Below are positions 57,245 to 64,000 of a stretch of DNA of 64,000 bases, one piece after another. Both the position numbers and the translations under genes were made by a program. The notes under the pieces were generated by a model. It did not search any database and was not told the DNA's origin. It worked only from the letters and a program-made list of their open reading frames with translations. The DNA comes from Humulus lupulus (Eukaryota > Streptophyta > Magnoliopsida > Rosales > Cannabaceae): positions 40,942,607-41,006,606 of the forward strand of contig NC_084802.1 in assembly GCF_963169125.1 (NCBI RefSeq), written 5' to 3'. The stretch's first letter is position 1. Each line of letters begins with the position of its first letter.

Positions 57245-58760
57245 AACACGATTTAGGCAGCAGTAAGGAAGTTGATGAAGAGCTGAGTTGATAGAGGCCT
57301 TCCTTAAGTGTTCCTTCCAGCACCACTCTCCCTGTTTGAAGGTCCTTCACACAACAAAAATCAGGGAAAAACTCAATTAAGACATGGTTATCACGGGTTA
57401 ACTTGGAAACACTAATAAGGTTTTCGGTAATGGTTGGAACATGAAGTAAATCATTTAATAATAATGTATCAGTATCTGAGATATGTAGGGATCCAGTACC
57501 AATGGAATTAATCGGAAGTTGGCTACCATCACCAATAACAATTTGTTCCTTACCACCATAATCTGTTTTGTTCCCAAGTTTATCGCCATCTGCTGTCAGG
57601 TGATTTGTCGCACCACTATCCGCGTACCGACTCTCATCATTGAGCATCTGGGGAGTCGCAATGAGGGCAGAAAGATGTTGTTGTTTTTCCTTGTTCTGAC
57701 TCGATTCAATTTGAGGTGGCTGGCCCATATACAATTCATCATATCTGTTACAACACACAGATGCAGCATGCCCATATTTGCCACAAACCTGGCATGTTGG
57801 TTTAGATCCAAAACCACGGCCAGATCTATCTCCTCGTCCCTGATAGCCTCTTCCTCTTGGTGAATTAGTCTGTGAACCAGATCCACGACCTCCAGGATTA
57901 TAGTGACCTCCTTGTGATCGATGTGAACCTGGACTGTAAGGCTTTTGGGCAAGATTGGCAGAGAGTAAACCAGAAGGGTTAAGCAACTTGTTGGTATTGT
58001 TGACATTGTGTAGTCGATCCAGCTTGCTATCAAAGCTGAGTAAAGAGCTTTGAAGTTCCTGCCAAGAAAGTTGAGGACGAGATTCAAGTAAACACACGAT
58101 AGATAGATATTCGATGTCCAGACCTGAAAGAGCGTTTGCATTCAAGTGTCTTTCGGGATATGGTTCTCCTGCCAAAGCAAGAGAATCGGCCCATATGCGT
58201 TTTTGCTTAAGATAATCTGTCATTGAAGTTTCTCCTTTCCTTGTAGTCTGTATCTTCGTCCTTAAATCATCCATGTTTGCACGAGAATGAGCGCCATAGA
58301 GTTCTTCGAGAGCTGTCCAAAGTTGAGCAGCCAAGAGACATCCCATTACTTCAGAGGCAATACCCTCTGTCATTGAGCCATATAACCAGCCCATTAAAAG
58401 CTGGTCATGAACAATCCATGACTCATATTCAGGATTGATAACCTGTTCTGTAAACTCCACCCCTTCTTTAGTTGTTTTCTCAATAGTGAGAAATTGTGGA
58501 GGACAAACTCTGAGTCCCTTAAGATACCCATCAAGACGGTGGCCTCGAATGATGGTAGAGACCATTGTTCTCCATAGTGGAAAATTATTTCTGTCAAGCT
58601 TTAGTGAAAATGGCTGACTCAATGTGTTACTGAAAGGAGTCACCATGAGTGGAGCTGTAGCGTTTTGCTGAGAACTCATGCTTCCCTGAGCATCACTGAT
58701 ATTTCCAGGACCGGTCGTCTCCGGTTGGTTTGCAGGAGTCTGACTCTCACCGGTGGACAT
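57213..58760 (-). CDS. Copia GAG and protease (515 codons)
   Basis: Starts MSTGESQTP shortly after the primer site. GAG core with LKLDRNNFPLWRTMVSTIIR (residues about 50-75), a Gly/Arg/Ser-rich basic linker, a zinc knuckle CQVCGKYGHAASVC (C-x2-C-x4-H-x4-C), and the aspartic protease active site YADSGATNHLT (D-S-G). The frame ends at a stop at 57213, past the point where integrase sequence begins in the +1 frame, so GAG-protease is separated from the rest. Ale elements normally have one continuous gag-pol frame, so this is probably an inactivating indel. It cannot be excluded that the overlap is used for frameshifting. Confidence 0.9.
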   Translation of the reverse strand: MSTGESQTPANQPETTGPGNISDAQGSMSSQQNATAPLMVTPFSNTLSQPFSLKLDRNNFPLWRTMVSTIIRGHRLDGYLKGLRVCPPQFLTIEKTTKEGVEFTEQVINPEYESWIVHDQLLMGWLYGSMTEGIASEVMGCLLAAQLWTALEELYGAHSRANMDDLRTKIQTTRKGETSMTDYLKQKRIWADSLALAGEPYPERHLNANALSGLDIEYLSIVCLLESRPQLSWQELQSSLLSFDSKLDRLHNVNNTNKLLNPSGLLSANLAQKPYSPGSHRSQGGHYNPGGRGSGSQTNSPRGRGYQGRGDRSGRGFGSKPTCQVCGKYGHAASVCCNRYDELYMGQPPQIESSQNKEKQQHLSALIATPQMLNDESRYADSGATNHLTADGDKLGNKTDYGGKEQIVIGDGSQLPINSIGTGSLHISDTDTLLLNDLLHVPTITENLISVSKLTRDNHVLIEFFPDFCCVKDLQTGRVVLEGTLKEGLYQLSSSSTSLLLPKSCFASVYSASCV

Positions 58761-58779
58761 GGCAAACGGCCAAAGGGCG

Positions 58780-58791
58780 GCTTTGATACCA
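58780..58791 (-). promoter_or_regulatory. Primer-binding site of the Ale-type copia
   Basis: On the minus strand TGGTATCAAAGC directly follows the 5' LTR; complementary to initiator tRNA-Met with one difference from the usual TGGTATCAGAGC. Confidence 0.85.
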
Positions 58792-59080
58792 AGATAAAAA
58801 AAAGAAGAACAATGATTTGTATAGAATCAGCTCAAAAACAGAGTGAGCTCAAACTTTTCATTAAATAGTCAGTGTGTACAAAGGAGGGAAAACCTAGGGC
58901 CATTTCAGGGCCAACACGTGTACAATTAAAAGAATATTACAGCAATCAAATAACAGAATTCTATTAGAAAAGGTACAACCAAATATTCCTTGGGATTGCA
59001 TCATTTAGCCAACACATTCCTCCATGTCAGCAGGTGTATTTCTCTCCATGTCAGCTGCTGCATCATCAATTTCTTTCACA
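58792..59080 (-). repeat. 5' LTR of the Ale-type copia
   Basis: Right copy, identical length. Differences seen by eye include TGTATA/TGTACA, AAGCC/AAACC, GGTC/GGCC, CAAAAT/CAGAAT and CTGTT/CTATT. Confidence 0.95.
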
Positions 59081-59085
59081 CCATC

Positions 59086-59316
59086 ACACTACAAATCGAT
59101 CAAAAAAAGGAGAGAAAAAAATGTTTTTAAAACAATAAATGTAAAAAAATTGTTTTCAAAATTATTAAAATTTTTATTTAAAATTAAAAAAAAATGAGAA
59201 ACAGAAAATAAAGTTACCAAATAAATATTTATGTTTAAATAAAAATCTATTTTTTTTTTATAAATGTTATCCAACAACCTCGTTATTGTTGAAATCTATA
59301 TCATTTGTTGCAATAA
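59086..59316. other. AT-rich sequence, no feature seen
   Basis: Right flank of the copia element; no coding capacity. Confidence 0.5.
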
Positions 59317-59570
59317 GATTTTTTTTTTTTTTTTGCTGAAGTGAGCCCTCGTAAAGCAAGGCAACACATAATAGATTAAACCACCAAATGAACTAGTACA
59401 GAACATGGAACTTAACAACCCCGATAAAACTAAGGAAAACCAACTGGCAAGAACCACTCCTTAACAAGAAACGAGGAGTGTAAATTCTCCAACCAAAAAA
59501 CCTCCAAAACAGTTAACGATAACAATCCATGATTCACAGTAAACAAACTGCAGCCAAAACAACTGTAGGA
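59317..59570 (-). mobile_element. Possible LINE 3' end (poly-A on minus strand)
   Basis: A run of about 18 T (59319-59336) is followed by GCTGAAGTGAGCCCTCGTAA and moderately complex sequence. Read on the minus strand this ends in ...GGGCTCACTTCAGC then poly-A, like a plant LINE-1 tail. No ORF or target duplication found. Confidence 0.3.
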
Positions 59571-60106
59571 TATCATTTATGCAAGTCTATATGCATGCTC
59601 CTTATAAAGCATAAAATCATACAAGAATGTAAATATTACAGAGTTACGTAAATACAATAACAAAACCATTAGAGTACTTACGAGATGCATAGCGGAACAA
59701 TGACTACACCCTTTGGATTCCCTAACTTTTTGTCATTGTTGAATGCTATGTATTGCAAGGAATCCAAACCGCTTTGAAACAAGACCACAGTCTTCCAAGT
59801 CTTTCTCTAAACTATCCTAGTGTTTGTGCGAGCAAGTCTCAAACATGAGAAGAGAATTCCTAGAGAGAAAACTAAGAGAGAGTGGGCGGCTAGGTATAGA
59901 ATATTAGTAGTGAATTTTTACCTTATCAAATTCATCTGTCCTAATGCATTCTATAACACTAGTATATACAGACAATTAGCTAGGACATAAAATAAGTTTT
60001 AGTTTATCAATTGAATTTAATTATTTAATTATTATAATTAATTAAATACTTGTCAAAATTAACCAATTATAATTTTGACATTTATTTAATTCATTTTATT
60101 AATACT
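59571..60106. other. Unassigned sequence before the second Tat element
   Basis: Moderately complex to about 59960, then AT-rich. No supported gene, possibly an eroded LTR. Confidence 0.45.
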
Positions 60107-60860
60107 TGTACGCCCTAATTTTCCACGGGCTATTAGCGAGCTGAGATATGACATAATTATATCTCAGCTACGCGAATAATAGATGACCGGAGCTGCCGTT
60201 GTCAGGTCCTACCTCTTTAGCTTGAGGTAGCCAAAAGTTCATTAAGATTACTTAAGAGCCGAGTCAGAGACATGAAGACCGCGGGTCAAGAAGGCTTCCA
60301 GCTCAAGGCACGAGCTGGAGTTGGAAGCCGTGACCCTTTATAAAGTCAACCACGCAATGTAAACGTGCATATATCAGACATGACGTGTCTGATATGTCCC
60401 TGAATTCTCGGACACGCAGCATAAACGTGCATGTTCAGGCACCCACGACTGGGTTGGGCCGTGCGGCCCATTATCCCCCTTACCTATTGATTAGACCACA
60501 CTTCATTTGTCAGGTTTTAGGAATTAATCATGAATGTCACAGAAGTGACATGATGGGTAAGAAGGTCACGGGATGACCCCCCTTACCAACTCCTAGGTGC
60601 CCTCTCCTATAAATATGGAGACCCTGGGAGTTGCAAAGGGTTGGATTCTATTGTGTAACGAAATACCCTGTAAAGAACACCAGGAATATAGCAATAATAT
60701 TGGCTGGTGGAGTAGAAGGATTTTAACCTTTGAACCACCTAAAAAAGTATTCGTATCATCAGTTCATTTTAAGATCATTCATCTGTTTCGTTTCATTACT
60801 TAGCACTAATCCCATTCTCTTATTTTCTTAATTACCTGTTGGCGAAGAACCGCGTCAACA
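60107..60860 (+). repeat. 5' LTR of the second Tat element
   Basis: 754 bp, TGTACGCCC ... GCGTCAACA. TATAAATA at 60608-60615 after CCCTCTCC, with the transcript leader following. The left flank is AATACT; the matching duplication lies outside the window. The internal region opens GTTTAGTGCTTTCATTGAGA, a start seen in other Tat elements of eudicots; the tRNA used was not identified. Confidence 0.92.
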
Positions 60861-60915
60861 GTTTAGTGCTTTCATTGAGAGCTTGTTAGATTGGTGCCAT
60901 CGCAAGTATCCAACC

Positions 60916-62111
60916 ATGGTGATCACTCGATCAAGACACGGTAACGAGGCAGACCAATATGATGGGCAGGAGGCCCATCATGCCGCCATCTCCGGTGAGC
61001 AAAACCTTGAAGTTCAGCAGCGGTCGGGCAAGCAGCTAATAGGCCAGGATGACACTGGAAGTTCGGCACCCCGGCCACCTAATCCAAAACCGGAATTTTA
61101 CATGGCAGTAGAGATGGAGAATGCTCAGCTAAGGAGTCAGCTGGCGAAAGCTAATCAGCAGATTAAGGAGGTGTTGGCCCGACTACCCCTTCTTACAACT
61201 GACGCTAACGTCGGAAAGAGACAAGGCGAAACTCATAAGTCCCACCGGGGTAATCGGTCCAGGCCTAGCCGGTCAATCAGACCCCCGACATCCAACTCTA
61301 CTCCCTCATCGCACCGCTGAGAGACAACCTTCGAAGAACTACCCAGGGCTGAGCAACAGTATAGCCGCTCGGTCCGAACTTCAACTCCCAGCTCACTACC
61401 AGCCTCGAGCGCACCCAGGAGGGCTCGAGGGAATTCTAGAAGAAGATCCGGGGAGGGCTCACAGCGACAGCCTGTCCCAGCTAGCCGTCCTGCGCCCCGC
61501 TCAGATCGCCAGGCGCAAGACCCGCAAGTTGGCAAGGCCAAAAGGCCCCTACCTAACCTGATCCGCCCTGGCGGAACAAGGATTGCATCCCTGGTCAGGC
61601 ATCCTCCTTCACCAATAAGATATCCGTCTCCTCCTCGGCCTGTCCGAGATATTCCAGCTTATGGGAGCAGCAGGAGAAACCCACCTTCCGCAGGACCTTC
61701 CCATCGTGGCAGGACGCCTAGAGAAGTCCCGGATCCTCAGCCCCAAAGGCGGGCTCCGAGCTTCTCTAACGGGAGCTACTGGACCGGAAATCGCCGAAGT
61801 GCCCTTTCTGACGGAGACCTGCGCCAACGCCTAAGCTCGGCGCAAAGTCCTCAAGCCACTCCGAGGGGTGACCTCCGAGACCGTCTTAATTCCCAAAGGG
61901 AAGACCCAGTGGGAAACGGCAGCCGTGCTCACCCAAGGGAAGACCTGTCCGAGATACGCGACAGCGGGAATGTCCCATATAACCTATCTCAAGATAGGAG
62001 GGACAATAACCCGCCAAATGTGTACAATGGATCCGGAGCTGTTGAACAGCCCCGGAACAACCAAGAGATCAGGACAAAACCCTTGAGCGACTGGCTCAGA
62101 TGTAGGAGTTA
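60916..62111 (+). pseudogene. N-terminal gag region, interrupted
   Basis: ATG at 60916 opens MVITRSRHG, as in Tat gag proteins. A short coiled-coil-like helix (MENAQLRSQLAKANQQIKEV) follows at 61113-61172. CGC-TGA at 61318-61320 stops the frame (CGA to TGA), after which the same frame stays open to TAA at 62110 through an Arg/Pro/Ser-rich, disordered segment. The next block continues in another frame, consistent with a 1-base deletion before about 62080. Confidence 0.85.
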
Positions 62112-64000
62112 ATGAGGAAGCTCCTGTCAGAAAAAGAAAAGGACGAATATGATTCAGGGGATGAACTTGAGCTCTTCGCCCCCAGCATAGCAGCAATGGC
62201 ATACCCACCCGGTTTTCGTATGGCACACCTGTCCAAATTCAACGGAGATAGAGATCCGTCAGATCATCTGGGTATGTTCAATACCCTGATGATGGCCCAC
62301 AACATTGGCCCTGAGCTGAGGTGTTTAATATTTCCCTCCACACTGACTGGGCCGGCCAGGCAGTGGTTCAAACAAAGTAAGAAACTGTCAATCAGCTCCT
62401 GGAAAACTTTCTCTACTGACTTCAAGAGAGCATTCCGAGCCTCCCAGGCTGCCCGCGTCAAGGCTGACTCCCTGGCCAACGTGAGGCAACAACCCGACGA
62501 GCCTTTGAAGGCTTACTTGAGCAGGTTCGCGAATGTTGCTGCTCGGGCCAGAGACGCAGATGATAGCTCCAAGCTCATGGCGTTGAGAACTGGAATCCTT
62601 GTCGGAGGGGGACTCTGGAATGAGATACAAAGGAAGGGAGTCAGCTCAGTAAAAAAATTCCTAAATAGGGCCCAGAGGTGGATCAACTTGGAGGAGGCCC
62701 AAGCCTCAGCTGCAGGAACCAGCCAGGTCCCTAAGCAGCCCGTCGGAGTGGGAACAGAGGTCATGACAGCGACCCAGAACGTTATGCAGAATAACCAGTT
62801 TGGTGGAGGCAAGAGAAAGGGGAACGGCGAGGGCAACCAGCACGGCCCAAAGAAGAATAAGTCCATGGAAAAATTTAAGCCGGTCTACGTGACTTATACG
62901 GAGCTCACCCACTCTAGGGAGAACATCTTCCTAGCAAATTCAGCTCGCCTCCCCTGGAAAAAGCCGGAGCCGTTAAAGCACCAGAATGGGAAGCGAGACC
63001 CCTCCAAGTTTTGCCGTTTCCACAACGACCTTGCCCACAATACCAATGATTGTAGACACCTGAAGGATGAGATCGAGACTCTCATCCGAGCCGGCCCCCT
63101 GGCTCAGTATGCACGGAACAGAGCTCCCGCAGCCCGTCCGACTCCGGAAGTCCCGGTCACTCAGCCCGGGTCTCAGGTAGATCAGGACGTTCCTCTTCCA
63201 GTGACAGGAGTGGAGATCTCCACAATCTCTAGAGGTCCTCATTTGGCTGGCACGAGCAGAGGTGCCCAAAAGAGGTACATCAACGAACTTAAGGCTCATA
63301 ACGGAGTAGAGTTCGTCCCCGAGCAACATCTGCCAAAGCAGCAGCGATTGGAAAGGCAACCAATCATTTTTACTGAAGAAGATGCTAGCCACATTCAGTT
63401 CCCTCATAACGACCCTCTGGTCGTACCAGTGCAGCTCACTAATCGGAGGGTTAGGAGAGTGCTGATCGATAATGGGAGCTCGGTAAACCTTCTATTCCGG
63501 TCCACGTTGGAGAAGATGGGTTTGACTGTCGCCGAGCTGAAGGCGACCTCCATGATGCTTTATGGTTTCTCTGGAGAAGGATCAGCGACTATAGGGACGA
63601 TCGAGTTGGTGATCACCTTAGGAGAGGGACCTCGGACAGTCTTAAAACTCCTTGAATTCGTGGTCATTGATTGTCCCGCCGCATACAATGCCATTTTGGG
63701 TCGACCTACACTTATAGCTTTTGAAGCCATCACCTCCATCCGCCACCTCGCGTTGAAATTCCCTTCTTCCACAGGGATATGCACGGTCCGTGGCGATCAG
63801 CTTACTACCAGGGAATGCTACAACATTTCCATGAAGAGAAAATTGAAACCCGGGCAGTTAGCAATGGCCGTCCAAGGTGGAGAAGAGGAATCTCAGGAAC
63901 CTTTGCCTAATCCTGAGATTGAAAACCCTCAGAGCGCCGAAGGGGAAAGTATCATCCTAAGTGAGGATATTGACCCCCGAATAGGCGAGGACAAGTCCGA
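62112..64000 (+). CDS. Gag core, zinc knuckle and aspartic protease of the second Tat element, partial
   Basis: From ATG 62112 the frame is open for 629 codons to the window edge. An in-frame TAG (62103-62105, where CAG is likely) lies just upstream, with coding-like sequence before it (ERLAQM). Contents: retrotransposon gag domain (AHLSKFNGDRDPSDHLGMF, FPSTLTGPARQWF, VRQQPDEPLKAYLSRF), a zinc knuckle-like CRFHNDLAHNTNDC (C-x2-H-x4-H-x4-C) at about 63010-63055, then the protease with VLIDNGSSVNLLF (DNGS active site, about 63462-63500), YGFSGEGSA, DCPAAYNAILGRPTL and TTRECYNIS. The start codon choice is arbitrary because the natural start is probably 60916. Confidence 0.88.
   Translation, partial: MRKLLSEKEKDEYDSGDELELFAPSIAAMAYPPGFRMAHLSKFNGDRDPSDHLGMFNTLMMAHNIGPELRCLIFPSTLTGPARQWFKQSKKLSISSWKTFSTDFKRAFRASQAARVKADSLANVRQQPDEPLKAYLSRFANVAARARDADDSSKLMALRTGILVGGGLWNEIQRKGVSSVKKFLNRAQRWINLEEAQASAAGTSQVPKQPVGVGTEVMTATQNVMQNNQFGGGKRKGNGEGNQHGPKKNKSMEKFKPVYVTYTELTHSRENIFLANSARLPWKKPEPLKHQNGKRDPSKFCRFHNDLAHNTNDCRHLKDEIETLIRAGPLAQYARNRAPAARPTPEVPVTQPGSQVDQDVPLPVTGVEISTISRGPHLAGTSRGAQKRYINELKAHNGVEFVPEQHLPKQQRLERQPIIFTEEDASHIQFPHNDPLVVPVQLTNRRVRRVLIDNGSSVNLLFRSTLEKMGLTVAELKATSMMLYGFSGEGSATIGTIELVITLGEGPRTVLKLLEFVVIDCPAAYNAILGRPTLIAFEAITSIRHLALKFPSSTGICTVRGDQLTTRECYNISMKRKLKPGQLAMAVQGGEEESQEPLPNPEIENPQSAEGESIILSEDIDPRIGEDKS

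Larger units (their letters stand above)
54083..59080 (-). mobile_element. Ty1/copia element, Ale/Retrofit type, young, minus orientation
   Basis: Two 289 bp LTRs (54083-54371 and 58792-59080), TGTGAAAG ... TATCT in element orientation, a perfect 5 bp duplication CCATC (54078-54082 and 59081-59085), a primer-binding site and a purine tract. Total 4998 bp. The LTRs differ at about six positions. A single gag-pol reading with GAG, protease, integrase, RT and RNase H order is copia. The RNase H and RT wording fits the Ale/Retrofit lineage. Two lesions break the polyprotein. Confidence 0.97.
60107..64000 (+). mobile_element. Second Ty3/gypsy Tat-lineage element, 5' half, runs off the window
   Basis: 5' LTR at 60107-60860, then gag and the start of pol on the plus strand. 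The protease region matches the protease motifs at the start of the window, so both are Tat-lineage, but the sequences differ enough to be different families. GC content is visibly higher than that of the neighbouring elements. The 3' part lies beyond the window. Confidence 0.93.

Noticed and set aside
61233..63784. Several minus-strand frames in the second Tat element
   Set aside because: Antisense shadows of a GC-rich gag-pol frame; no independent protein features.

Overview
This window is plant nuclear DNA, almost certainly from a eudicot with a repeat-rich genome. The evidence is structural: Ty3/gypsy Tat-lineage and Tekay-like elements, Ty1/copia elements, two CACTA (En/Spm) DNA transposons with Transposase_21/DUF4218/DUF4216 proteins, a Cassandra-type LTR carrying 5S rRNA sequence, and a Helitron with a plant RPA-like gene. 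I found no convincing single-copy host gene, tRNA gene, rRNA gene or CRISPR array. The species cannot be read from the sequence.

Layout. (1) 1-9108 is the 3' part of a decayed Tat-lineage gypsy element: protease, reverse transcriptase, RNase H, integrase, an antisense gene, then the 3' LTR. A 1.9 kb solo LTR (6532-8442, target-site duplication TGTTT) interrupts that 3' LTR just after its first five bases. (2) 9109-22898 is an older element with long inverted terminal repeats. Its left arm holds a 3.7 kb solo LTR (9753-21266, TSD TCACT). That LTR holds CACTA-1 (12665-20481, TSD ACT), which in turn holds a Cassandra solo LTR (20082-20451, TSD TTCTC). (3) 22925-23251 is a MITE candidate and 23288-24276 is a solo Tat LTR (TSD ATGTG) with a minisatellite. 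(4) 24686-41454 is a Helitron (native size about 3.4 kb) with an RPA-like gene. A copia element (26212-39543) split an exon of that gene, and a Tekay-like gypsy element (about 27161-35468) later entered the copia. (5) 41729-about 42690 is a further LTR with a 46-47 bp minisatellite, followed by two MITE candidates. (6) 44724-53465 is CACTA-2 (TSD ATT). Its TNPD-like and TNPA-like genes can both be read as intact spliced frames. (7) 54083-59080 is a young Ale/Retrofit-type copia element (TSD CCATC) whose two 289 bp LTRs differ at six positions by eye; a frame break and one nonsense codon disable it. (8) 60107 to the window end is the 5' half of a second Tat-lineage element: LTR, gag, and a frame that is still open at the edge.

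Function. The gene set is mobilisation machinery. CACTA-2 is the only element that looks capable of autonomous activity: transposase, a second transposition protein, matching termini and dense subterminal repeats. CACTA-1 encodes the same two proteins with frameshifts. Most LTR elements are solo LTRs or carry stop codons that look like C-to-T changes at CAG or CGA codons, as expected from silenced, methylated repeats. The exact target-site duplications give an order of insertion for most of the window.
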